Shown here: positions 57,374 through 64,000 of the stretch, piece by piece
How positions within the stretch are numbered: position 1 is the stretch's first letter
How the letters are laid out: each line of letters starts with the position of its first letter
Origin: Gemmatimonadota bacterium
Lineage (GTDB): Bacteria; Gemmatimonadota; Gemmatimonadetes; Gemmatimonadales; Gemmatimonadaceae
Length of the DNA stretch: 64,000 nucleotides
Direction of reading: 5' to 3'
Assembly (NCBI GenBank): GCA_003134685.1
Contig: PLCA01000005.1
Span: forward strand, 1 to 64,000
Position numbers and translations under genes: made by a program
Notes under the pieces: model-generated
What the model saw: only the letters and a program-made list of their open reading frames with translations
Databases searched by the model: none
What the model was told of the DNA's origin: nothing

Positions 57374-57446
57374 GCGGGAATAGCTCAGTTGGTAGAGCAC
57401 AACCTTGCCAAGGTTGGGGTCGCGGGTTCGAGTCCCGTTTCCCGCT
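57374..57446 (+). tRNA. tRNA-Gly (GCC)
   Basis: The acceptor stem GCGGGAA pairs with TTCCCGC; the D arm is AGCTCAGTTGGTAGAGC, the anticodon loop carries GCC between CAACC/GGTTG, and the T arm contains GGTTCGAGTCC. 73 bases; the 3' CCA is not encoded. Confidence 0.95.
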
Positions 57447-57498
57447 TATTTTCTCTTCGGGGTCAGTGCCACCCATCCGCGCTGGCTCGTCCTTCTCC

Positions 57499-57583
57499 GC
57501 TCGGGTGGCGAAACCGGTAGACGCGAGGGACTTAAAATCCCTTGGGATAAGATCCCATGCGGGTTCGATCCCCGCCCCGAGCA
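57499..57583 (+). tRNA. tRNA-Leu (TAA)
   Basis: The acceptor stem GCTCGGG pairs with CCCGAGC. The anticodon stem AGGGA/TCCCT holds TAA in its loop, and a long variable arm (TGGGATAAGATCCCA) is typical of class II tRNAs, followed by GGGTTCGATCC in the T arm. 85 bases, no encoded CCA. It lies 52 bases after tRNA-Gly; the lipid-kinase ATG follows 21 bases later. Confidence 0.95.
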
Positions 57584-57604
57584 TCCAGCAACCCTCGACA
57601 CGCC

Positions 57605-58531
57605 ATGAGCGCAGCGACGGCAATGAAGTTTGCGCCCAGAAGAATCGAGCGCGTGCTACTGATAGTGAATCCAGGGTCGAGACGGGGAGCGCACATCCAC
57701 CGCCAGGCGCTCAAGGCTTTTGCCCGCGAAGGGGTCGCCTGCGACTCAATGCCCACCGAAGCGCCCGGACACGCAGCCACGATCGCCAAGACCCACGCGC
57801 ACAAGTACGACGCTGTCTTCACACTCGGCGGTGACGGAACCGTAATGGAAGTGCTGGGCGCTCTCGCGCATCAGGGACCGCCACTCGGAGTGCTGGCGGG
57901 AGGAACCGCGAACGTCGTCGCGCGGACGCTCCACATTCCGCTGAATCCGGCCCGCGCGGTACCGATGCTCCTCAACGGCGATGAAGCGAGGATGGATATG
58001 GGGCGGCTCGGCGACGGCCGCCGCTTTGTCATTGGCGTGGGGGTAGGCCTTGATGCGACCATGATGTCGGAGGCACCGGCCAGGCTGAAGAGGCGATTTG
58101 GCTTCATGGCCTACGTCATCGGTGGATTCAAGGCCGTGCTTCGCAATCAGAAATTCGAGCTCAGACTGACCGTTGACGGCATCGTCTACGATCGGTCCGC
58201 CTCGGCAGTCCTGGTCGCCAATTTCGGAGCGGTGCTCAACGATCTCGTCGCGTTCGGCGATGGGATTGCTCGCGACGACGGGCTTCTCAACGCCTGCGTA
58301 TTCTCCCCGACGAACCTCAGGGACTCGCTGCGGATCCTCTGGCGCATGGCCAGGAAGGACTTTAGTCCCGATCCGTGCCTCTTCTATAAGTCGGGGCGCG
58401 ATTTCAGAATCGAAACCCTGCCGCACATGCCCGCCCAGGCCGACGGCGAGCTCCTCGAGGGCACACCTCTATCCGTTTCGGTGGATCCACTGGCCGGCAG
58501 CTTGCTTATTCCGAGACGGAGACGGGAGTGA
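57605..58531 (+). CDS. Diacylglycerol kinase-family lipid kinase (YegS/DgkB type)
   Basis: A 308-residue cytoplasmic or membrane-associated lipid kinase. VLLIVNPGSRRGAHIHRQALK is the N-terminus of the family; AVFTLGGDGTVMEVLGAL carries the GGDGT nucleotide motif, and GVLAGGTANVVARTL and LPHMPAQADGELLEGTPL follow. Members phosphorylate diacylglycerol, sphingoid bases or phosphatidylglycerol. The ATG at 57605 is used because in-frame codons upstream fall inside tRNA-Leu. Confidence 0.9.
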   Translation: MSAATAMKFAPRRIERVLLIVNPGSRRGAHIHRQALKAFAREGVACDSMPTEAPGHAATIAKTHAHKYDAVFTLGGDGTVMEVLGALAHQGPPLGVLAGGTANVVARTLHIPLNPARAVPMLLNGDEARMDMGRLGDGRRFVIGVGVGLDATMMSEAPARLKRRFGFMAYVIGGFKAVLRNQKFELRLTVDGIVYDRSASAVLVANFGAVLNDLVAFGDGIARDDGLLNACVFSPTNLRDSLRILWRMARKDFSPDPCLFYKSGRDFRIETLPHMPAQADGELLEGTPLSVSVDPLAGSLLIPRRRRE

Positions 58532-58599
58532 CAGGAGTCGTTTCAGGCTAAGTTTGGCCAGTTCGATTCCGGTGAACCGACACTCGACTTTCGGAGACG

Positions 58600-59127
58600 A
58601 TGATGGACAGGGGAAACGCGTTCCTGAAGAGCCAGATCGACAATGCCGTGACCCACCATGGCATGTTCCTGAGCGCGCTCGAGGCGCACGAGGAGCACGC
58701 AGAAGACCCTCGCTTCAGCGATCTCTGCTCGCGCCACCTTCCGCACATGCGCGAGCACCAGCGCATGCTCGAGGAGTACCAGTCGCAGCTGGGAGGTGGG
58801 TCAGCCGCAGCGAGAACGGTTCTTGGAATGGCCGTCAGCGCTGCACGCGATCTCGCCGATGCCACGCGCGAGAGCGATTACGCTCGCCTCGTCGGCGACA
58901 TCGTGATGGCGCGTCGATCCGAGGACGCCTTCAAGACCTTTCGCGAAGGAGGCAGGATGATGGGCAACCGGACGCTGCAGGAAATCGGAGATATCGGTGA
59001 GCGCCACCACGACGCCTACGTCAAAGAGGCGAACAGGCTGGTCCAGCACATGTTCGTGGAGCACGTCCAGGGGGTCGATGGCGCGGCGCGGCTGTCGGCA
59101 TTGACCCGCCTCGACGCAACGATCTGA
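58600..59127 (+). CDS. His-rich all-helical protein of unknown function (ferritin/hemerythrin-like?)
   Basis: A 175-residue soluble protein predicted to be four or five helices. The N-terminal half is rich in His and acidic residues at helix spacing: AVTHHGMFLSALEAHEEHAED, SRHLPHMREHQRMLEEYQ; another HH lies in IGERHHDAYVKEA. Such carboxylate/His patterns are seen in ferritin-like and hemerythrin-like metal-binding bundles, but the exact ExxH...ExxH pattern is not clear. No signal peptide. Function unknown. Confidence 0.6.
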   Translation: MMDRGNAFLKSQIDNAVTHHGMFLSALEAHEEHAEDPRFSDLCSRHLPHMREHQRMLEEYQSQLGGGSAAARTVLGMAVSAARDLADATRESDYARLVGDIVMARRSEDAFKTFREGGRMMGNRTLQEIGDIGERHHDAYVKEANRLVQHMFVEHVQGVDGAARLSALTRLDATI

Positions 59128-59244
59128 GCGCGCTCGCCGCGCTTGGCACTGCGGGAATCCGTCCCCAGTCCGAGACCCTCGACCCGGTTGAATCGCGCGC
59201 TCGCACGTCATGACACCATCCACGCCCAGCGCTAACTTCTCCCC

Positions 59245-60246
59245 ATGACCGATGTCGTATCGCTCGCCGCGGAGCTGGTTGCGATCCAGTCGACGACGGG
59301 CTCCGAGGGGGGCGTCGTCGATTACGTGTCGCGCTGGCTCGTCGCGCGCGGCTGGAACGTGACACTGCAGGAAGTGACTCGCGGACGAGCGAACATCTGG
59401 GCGTCGAGATCGGGAGGCGACGGCGGCGTGACGTTCTCGACCCATCTCGATACGGTCCCGCCATTCGTGCCGCCGCGGTTGGAAGGAACGCGACTTTTCG
59501 GGCGCGGATCTTCCGACGCGAAGGGGATAGCGGCGGCGATGATGGTGGCTGCCGACCGGCTCGTCAGCGACGGCGAGAAGCGAATAGGCGTACTCTTCGT
59601 CGTCGGCGAGGAGAAGGGCTCCGACGGCGCCCGCGCCGCGAACAATCTGCGCGCGAACAGCCGCTACCTGATCAACGGGGAGCCAACAGAGAGCAAGCTG
59701 GCGAGCGGTGCGAAGGGCTCTCTCCGGGCGACGATACGCACGCGCGGCCGAGAGGCACATTCCGCGTACCCGCATCTTGGGCGCTCGGCCATCGAGCCGC
59801 TGATCGAGCTGCTGCCGACGCTCCGTAAGCTTCCACTTCCCAAGGATCCTGTGCTGGGCGAAACCACGGTCAACATCGGAACGATCAAAGGCGGCACCGA
59901 GGCCAATGTCATTCCAGCGCTGGCGGAATCAGAGATCATGTTCCGGCTCGTCGGCGACGTCGAGCCGATCAAGAAGATGGTGCTGGATTGGGCCAAGGGG
60001 CACGCCGACGTGGAATTTGGCTCGCATATTCCGGCGCAGCGATTCGCGACGGTGCCCGGATTCGAGACGGGCCCGGTCGCCTACACATCGGATATTCCGC
60101 TGCTCTCGAACTGGGGCGAGCCGCTGCTGTTCGGGCCCGGCTCGATTCACGTCGCACACACCCCGGACGAGTACATCGACGTCGAAGCGCTGAGGGCCAG
60201 CGTCGAGACGTACGAAAAACTCGCCAGGACACTGCTCGCCAGATGA
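59245..60246 (+). CDS. M20-family amidohydrolase (DapE/LysK/ArgE-like)
   Basis: A 333-residue dizinc hydrolase. VTFSTHLDTVPPFVPP has the first His and catalytic Asp, GRGSSDAKGIAAAMM the bridging Asp, VVGEEKGSDGA the catalytic Glu and partner, and GREAHSAYPHLGRSAI the dimerisation domain. Four-base coupling to asd-lysC-dapB points to lysine or diaminopimelate synthesis, so a desuccinylase/deacetylase of DAP is the likely role. The size also fits LysK-type (LysW-lysine/ornithine hydrolase) enzymes; no lysW is nearby. Confidence 0.85.
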   Translation: MTDVVSLAAELVAIQSTTGSEGGVVDYVSRWLVARGWNVTLQEVTRGRANIWASRSGGDGGVTFSTHLDTVPPFVPPRLEGTRLFGRGSSDAKGIAAAMMVAADRLVSDGEKRIGVLFVVGEEKGSDGARAANNLRANSRYLINGEPTESKLASGAKGSLRATIRTRGREAHSAYPHLGRSAIEPLIELLPTLRKLPLPKDPVLGETTVNIGTIKGGTEANVIPALAESEIMFRLVGDVEPIKKMVLDWAKGHADVEFGSHIPAQRFATVPGFETGPVAYTSDIPLLSNWGEPLLFGPGSIHVAHTPDEYIDVEALRASVETYEKLARTLLAR

Positions 60247-61331
60247 CGACTCCGCCAATTCCAGGAAAGCGCAAGGGCAAGTGGCCCGTGGCAGTGCTCG
60301 GCGCCACCGGCGCGGTGGGGCAGATGTTCGTGCGCCTGCTAGCCGACCATCCCTGGTTCGAGCTTGTCGAGGTGGCGGCATCCGAACGATCCGCCGGGAA
60401 GAAGTACGGCGAAGCAACGCGATGGCTGGAGGGTGCGCCTCCACCGCAGGCGGTGCAGAACAGGCGGGTGATCGCCTGTGATCCTGGCGTCGTGAGCGCG
60501 CCGATCGTTTTCTCCGCATTGGACGCGACGGTGGCGGGCGAAGTGGAGATGGCGTTCGCAAAGGCGGGGAAGTTCGTTCTCAGCAACGCCAAGAATTTCC
60601 GGATGGAGCCCGACGTGCCGCTCGTGATTCCTGAAGTGAACGGCGATCACCTCGCTCTCATCGAGTGCCAGCGGCAGCGTCGTGGCTGGAGTGGCGCCAT
60701 CGTGACGAATGCGAACTGCTCGGCGACGGTTGCGGCGCTCGCGCTCGCTCCCCTGCATCAAAAGTTCGGAATTCGGCAGCTCTTCCTCTCGACGATGCAG
60801 GCAGTGTCTGGCGCCGGTTATCCCGGCGTGCCATCGCTCGACATACTCGGCAATGTGATTCCATACATCGCTGACGAGGAGCCCAAGCTCGAGCACGAGA
60901 TGCTGAAGCTGCTCGGCACGTATGAGGACGGTGAGGTGACGAGCGCGATGTTCAAGGTCAGCGCACACACGAACCGCGTCCCGGTGGAGCACGGCCACAC
61001 GATCTGCATGACGATCGGCTTCGAAGAGAAGCCGACGCCCGAATCCGCAATCGAAACCATGCGGTCGTGGCAGGGATTTCCGGCGACCCGCGGCCTTCCG
61101 ACCAGTCCAGAGCATCCGCTTGTCGTTACGGACGCGCCGGATCGCCCGCAACCCAAGCGTGATGTCAATGCGGGGGACGGGATGACGGTGACGGTCGGGC
61201 GCGTGCGGCGCGACGTGGTACTCGATCTGCGCATGGTCGCTCTCGGACACAATACGGTTCGCGGAGCGGCGGGCGGGTCTGTGCTGAACGCCGAGCTGCT
61301 CGCCTCCAACGGCGCACTCGACTCCGCGTGA
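60243..61331 (+). CDS. asd: Aspartate-semialdehyde dehydrogenase (archaeal/fungal type)
   Basis: Makes aspartate semialdehyde from aspartyl phosphate with NADPH. The ATG at 60243 lies in the M20 stop (ATGA) and gives 362 residues. NADP motif VAVLGATGAVGQMFVRLL; catalytic Cys in IVTNANCSATVAALAL, the form seen in the archaeal/fungal branch of the family; AVSGAGYPGVPSLDI, and the catalytic His region KVSAHTNRVPVEHGHT. Common first step to lysine, threonine and methionine. Confidence 0.94.
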   Translation: MTTPPIPGKRKGKWPVAVLGATGAVGQMFVRLLADHPWFELVEVAASERSAGKKYGEATRWLEGAPPPQAVQNRRVIACDPGVVSAPIVFSALDATVAGEVEMAFAKAGKFVLSNAKNFRMEPDVPLVIPEVNGDHLALIECQRQRRGWSGAIVTNANCSATVAALALAPLHQKFGIRQLFLSTMQAVSGAGYPGVPSLDILGNVIPYIADEEPKLEHEMLKLLGTYEDGEVTSAMFKVSAHTNRVPVEHGHTICMTIGFEEKPTPESAIETMRSWQGFPATRGLPTSPEHPLVVTDAPDRPQPKRDVNAGDGMTVTVGRVRRDVVLDLRMVALGHNTVRGAAGGSVLNAELLASNGALDSA

Positions 61332-62686
61332 TCGTCGTAAAGTTTGGCGGGACATCGGTCGGCGATGCGGAGGCGATCGAGCGCTCCGCCGAAATCGTCA
61401 AAGGCCGCCTCGGCAGGCAACCCGCGGTCGTGGTGTCGGCTCTCGGGGGGGCGACGAATTCGTTGCTCGCGATCGGGGAGCAGTCGGCGAAGGGGCATCT
61501 CATCGGCGCGCTTCGCGGAGTCGAGACGCTCAGGGATCGGCACTTTCAGCAGTGCGAAAAACTCCTCGGTACCTCCGGCGAAGCGTCCGACGTGGCGGCG
61601 GAGATGAGCGCGAGCTTCGACGAGCTGGCCAGTCTGGCCGAGGCACTCTCCGTTCTTGGGCACGCGACGCCACGCAGCTTCGACGCGATCGCCGCGTTCG
61701 GAGAGCAGCTCTCGTCGCACCTCGTCGCGGCATTCTTCAAGCTGCGCGACATACCAGCTGTGCATGTCGAAGCGCGCGACATTTTTGTCACGGACGACAA
61801 TTTCATGTCGGCGGAGCCGCAAACCGATGCGATCGCGGAGGCCGCCCGGGGCATCGTGCTGCCGTTGATCCAGGAAGGGAAGGTTCCGGTGATGGGCGGC
61901 TTCATCGGCCGGACGACACGGGGGGTTACGACGACGCTGGGGCGCGGTGGATCGGACTACAGCGCGTCGCTACTCGGCGCGGCCCTCCACGCCGAGGCGA
62001 TCGAGATCTGGACCGACGTCGATGGGATGTTGACCGCTGACCCTCGCGTCGTCAAAGGATCCAAGCTGATCGAGCAGATTCGCTTTGACGAGGCGTCGGA
62101 GCTTGCATCGTTCGGCGCAAAGGTGCTCCATCCAAGTACGATCGCGCCCGCCGTCCGCCTCGGCATTCCCGTCTTCATATACAATTCGCGGAACCCGAAG
62201 GGGAAGGGAACGCGGATAACGTTCGACGCTCCGCGGCGTGCCGTCAGCGCTATCGCCGGCAAGGGCGGCATCACGGTCGTGAAGGTGGGCGCGGCCAAAA
62301 TGCTGTTCGCGCGCGGATTTCTCCGGCGGGTGTTCGAGATCTTCGAGAAGAATGGAATTTCAGTAGACGTTGTTGCGACATCGGAAGTGTCTGTCTCAGT
62401 GACGGTGGATGAGCCGTCGGAACTGGAGTCGCTAGTGGTCGAGCTTTCCCAGCTCGGCGACGTTTCGGTCGAGCGCGACCGCGCGATCGTCGCCGTTGTG
62501 GGTGCCGCTATCAGTGAGGACACCGCATCCATGGGTCGCGCGATCGGCGCGCTCGACGGAATCAAGGTGCACATGATGTCTCTCAGCGCGACGGGAATAA
62601 ATCTCACGATGATCGTGGATGGAGATCAGTTGAATCCGGTGATGGAGCGTCTGCACGACGCGTTCTTCGGGCGAGGGACAAAATGA
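61328..62686 (+). CDS. lysC: Aspartate kinase
   Basis: Phosphorylates aspartate, the first step of the pathway. 452 residues, GTG start overlapping asd. IVVKFGGTSVGDAEAI is the kinase signature; FIGRTTRGVTTTLGRGGSDYSAS the ATP/aspartate site; ASFGAKVLHPSTIAPA. The C-terminal ~140 residues hold two ACT domains (GGITVVKVGAAKM, then RAIVAVVGAAISE), the expected site of lysine and/or threonine feedback control. Overlaps dapB by four bases. Confidence 0.95.
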   Translation: MIVVKFGGTSVGDAEAIERSAEIVKGRLGRQPAVVVSALGGATNSLLAIGEQSAKGHLIGALRGVETLRDRHFQQCEKLLGTSGEASDVAAEMSASFDELASLAEALSVLGHATPRSFDAIAAFGEQLSSHLVAAFFKLRDIPAVHVEARDIFVTDDNFMSAEPQTDAIAEAARGIVLPLIQEGKVPVMGGFIGRTTRGVTTTLGRGGSDYSASLLGAALHAEAIEIWTDVDGMLTADPRVVKGSKLIEQIRFDEASELASFGAKVLHPSTIAPAVRLGIPVFIYNSRNPKGKGTRITFDAPRRAVSAIAGKGGITVVKVGAAKMLFARGFLRRVFEIFEKNGISVDVVATSEVSVSVTVDEPSELESLVVELSQLGDVSVERDRAIVAVVGAAISEDTASMGRAIGALDGIKVHMMSLSATGINLTMIVDGDQLNPVMERLHDAFFGRGTK

Positions 62687-63396
62687 GCGCTCACGACGTT
62701 GCGGTCATAGGCGATGGTAAAATGGGCCAGGCTGTCAGGCAGCTGGCCGTCGCGAAGGGCTGGAAGGTCACGGCCGTCATCGGCGAGCGAGAAAGCGCGG
62801 GTGGAAAGGGAATCAACGCGCGCTCGCTCGGCGAGCCGGGGGTCGCGGTGGAATTCACGCAGCCCGACGCGGCGGTTGGAAACGTCATGGCCTGCCTCCG
62901 GGCCGGCGTGCCGGTCGTTGTCGGCACTACCGGCTGGTATGACGCCCTGCCGGATGTGACGCGCGTCTCGAAAGAGACGGGGACGTCGTTTCTCTGGTCT
63001 CCGAATTTCTCGCTCGGAGTCAATGTCCTGATCGAGCTCGCCCGTTATGCCGGCACCTTGATGCGGACCCTCGAGGATTTCGATGGGCACATTGTCGAAA
63101 CCCACCACGCCATGAAAAAAGATGCGCCTTCCGGCACGGCGATCGCCATTGGCAAGGCCGCGAGCGATGCGCTGGAACGGCCCATTCCTATCACGAGCGT
63201 TAGAACGGGTTCGGTCCCTGGAACGCACGAGTTGATTTTCGATGCAGTGTTCGAGCAGCTGTCTCTCACGCACCTGGCGCGTGATCGGCGCGTCTTTGCC
63301 GAGGGCGCCCTGAAAGCCGCCGACTGGCTCATCGGGAGACACGGTGTCTTCACGATGCGGGACGTGCTCGAGTTGCCCGGGCGGAAGTCAGGTTAG
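62683..63396 (+). CDS. dapB: 4-hydroxy-tetrahydrodipicolinate reductase
   Basis: Reduces the dapA/DapB-step intermediate to tetrahydrodipicolinate with NAD(P)H. 237 residues. N-terminal VAVIGDGKMGQAVRQLA is the dinucleotide site; VVVGTTGWYD; FSLGVNVLIELARYAG; the catalytic signature IVETHHAMKKDAPSGTAIAIG; and GTHELIFDAVFEQLSLTHLARDR at the end. Length is typical of the shorter class. Confidence 0.94.
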   Translation: MSAHDVAVIGDGKMGQAVRQLAVAKGWKVTAVIGERESAGGKGINARSLGEPGVAVEFTQPDAAVGNVMACLRAGVPVVVGTTGWYDALPDVTRVSKETGTSFLWSPNFSLGVNVLIELARYAGTLMRTLEDFDGHIVETHHAMKKDAPSGTAIAIGKAASDALERPIPITSVRTGSVPGTHELIFDAVFEQLSLTHLARDRRVFAEGALKAADWLIGRHGVFTMRDVLELPGRKSG

Positions 63397-63437
63397 TGGC
63401 GGCGGCGCGGGTGAAACCTCAGGATAGCGCCTCCGTA

Positions 63438-63887
63438 ATGAGTACCATGGCACGGCGTCGCTTTCATTTCGCAATCATTGCTGGAGTCCTGCTTACGGCG
63501 GGCTGTCGCGGCAATGGTGACTCGGACCCGGTTCCGGCGAGTCTGCCCGGGAGCTACGCCTATGCTGCCAAGGGATCGACCTTCAAAAAGCCGTGGGAAT
63601 TCTACGTGAAGCTCGACCTCACCCCGGATCGGCACTACACGCTTACGCTCGACAAGAACATCGACGGGCAAAGGGACCCAAGGGAGACCTCCGTCGGCGC
63701 GTACGCGGTCTCCGGCGATCAGATTCTGCTGCGCGACGTTCGGCCCCCGCTTGGCCCGTCCAAGGACGTCCATAAGCTTCTGATCAAGGCGGATTCTCTG
63801 ATCGCGGAAGTTGGCTGGACCAGCGAACTGTTCCTGAAGGGAGTGGGCGCGCCCAACGTGGTACTCGTCAAACAGCGCGGTAGCTAG
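63438..63887 (+). CDS. Small lipoprotein of unknown function, inserted in the lysine operon
   Basis: From ATG 63438 it encodes a lipoprotein signal (HFAIIAGVLLTAGC) and about 125 mature residues predicted as a beta-rich domain: LPGSYAYAAKG, KPWEFYVKLDLTPDRHYTLTLD, VGAYAVSGDQILLRDV, LLIKADSLIAEV. The G-S-Y...strand pattern looks lipocalin-like. An upstream GTG at 63396 is in-frame but overlaps dapB's stop. It separates dapB from dapA. No function can be assigned. Confidence 0.7.
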   Translation: MSTMARRRFHFAIIAGVLLTAGCRGNGDSDPVPASLPGSYAYAAKGSTFKKPWEFYVKLDLTPDRHYTLTLDKNIDGQRDPRETSVGAYAVSGDQILLRDVRPPLGPSKDVHKLLIKADSLIAEVGWTSELFLKGVGAPNVVLVKQRGS

Positions 63888-63896
63888 GCCGGATTC

Positions 63897-63914
63897 GCTC
63901 TCCGCGGCGAGAGC
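63897..63914 (+). repeat. Hairpin before dapA
   Basis: GCTCTC and GAGAGC are perfect inverted repeats around CGCGGC, 16 bases before the dapA ATG. No T tract follows. It may influence transcript stability or dapA initiation. Confidence 0.35.
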
Positions 63915-63930
63915 CGCATACATTTAACAA

Positions 63931-64000
63931 ATGAAATCGCAGCGTCTCTCGGGCTGTGGAACAGCGCTCGTCACGCCCTTCACCAAATCCGGCGAGATCG
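63931..64000 (+). CDS. dapA: 4-hydroxy-tetrahydrodipicolinate synthase, N-terminus (cut by window end)
   Basis: Only the first 23 codons are present. RLSGCGTALVTPFTKSGEI matches the DapA N-terminus. The enzyme condenses pyruvate with aspartate semialdehyde, the substrate made by the asd gene upstream; lysC-asd-dapB-dapA thus lie together. The gene continues beyond the window. Confidence 0.88.
   Translation, partial: MKSQRLSGCGTALVTPFTKSGEI

Noticed and set aside
57557-57604. Upstream start for the lipid kinase
   Set aside because: It lies inside tRNA-Leu. ATG 57605 gives the normal family N-terminus.

Overview
This is a GC-rich, densely packed bacterial chromosome segment with no IS element, integrase, CRISPR array or rRNA. 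The content suggests a Gram-negative soil bacterium, most likely Gemmatimonadota or a close relative. The evidence is many lipoproteins and Tat signals, a TonB receptor with a carboxypeptidase-regulatory-like N-domain, UPF0182, PilT, a FahA cluster with an unknown partner protein, archaeal/fungal-type Asd, and frequent GTG/TTG starts with 4-bp gene overlaps. The phylum is inferred from gene content, not from a marker tree.

Layout. 0.2-11.3 kb: a Pal-like lipoprotein, a TonB receptor, then a sugar/glycoside cluster (Tat-exported sugar isomerase-like protein, Tat-exported Gfo/Idh/MocA oxidoreductase, DUF1080 lipoprotein, nucleoside-type MFS permease), small membrane and lipoproteins, and a DHA2 exporter. 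11.3-13.5 kb: a minus-strand pilT operon whose two genes both carry internal duplications. 13.6-17.8 kb: a GMC dehydrogenase with its Tat-exported small subunit, another Gfo/Idh/MocA enzyme, and a tiny TonB-plug-like lipoprotein. 17.9-25.5 kb: UPF0182, a LytS/LytR-type two-component pair, an orphan TrpF, small envelope proteins and DUF3052. 25.5-28.3 kb: an unknown protein coupled to fumarylacetoacetase, then a SET-domain protein. 28.4-36.7 kb: M13 peptidase, ApaG, cyclase, HAD, gnd, zwf and a lytic transglycosylase. 36.9-41.3 kb: tilS-hpt-ftsH-folP. 41.3-44.8 kb: two divergent membrane genes with unusual starts, then a PPC-repeat lipoprotein. 45.0-49.7 kb: ahcY with an ArsR-methyltransferase fusion, divergent from a PQQ dehydrogenase. 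49.7-55.3 kb: xseB-ispA-dxs-nadK-recN. 55.3-57.6 kb: a long hairpin RNA candidate, an outer-membrane protein, tRNA-Gly and tRNA-Leu. 57.6-64 kb: lipid kinase, a His-rich helical protein, and the lysine/aspartate operon (M20 hydrolase, asd, lysC, dapB, a lipoprotein, dapA cut by the window edge).

How it fits together. The GMC/subunit-3 pair plus the Tat-exported isomerase-like and Gfo/Idh/MocA proteins and the DUF1080 lipoprotein fit a periplasmic route that oxidises a sugar at C3 and then cleaves the 3-keto-glycoside. It is split over two loci about 5 kb apart. The ArsR-methyltransferase next to ahcY, with a perfect inverted repeat in its promoter, looks like an S-adenosylhomocysteine-responsive switch. 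The most novel-looking items are the duplicated-domain protein coupled to PilT, the structured RNA candidate after recN, the plug-only lipoprotein, the FahA-coupled unknown family, and two adjacent divergent genes whose conserved N-termini lie upstream of any ATG/GTG/TTG start.
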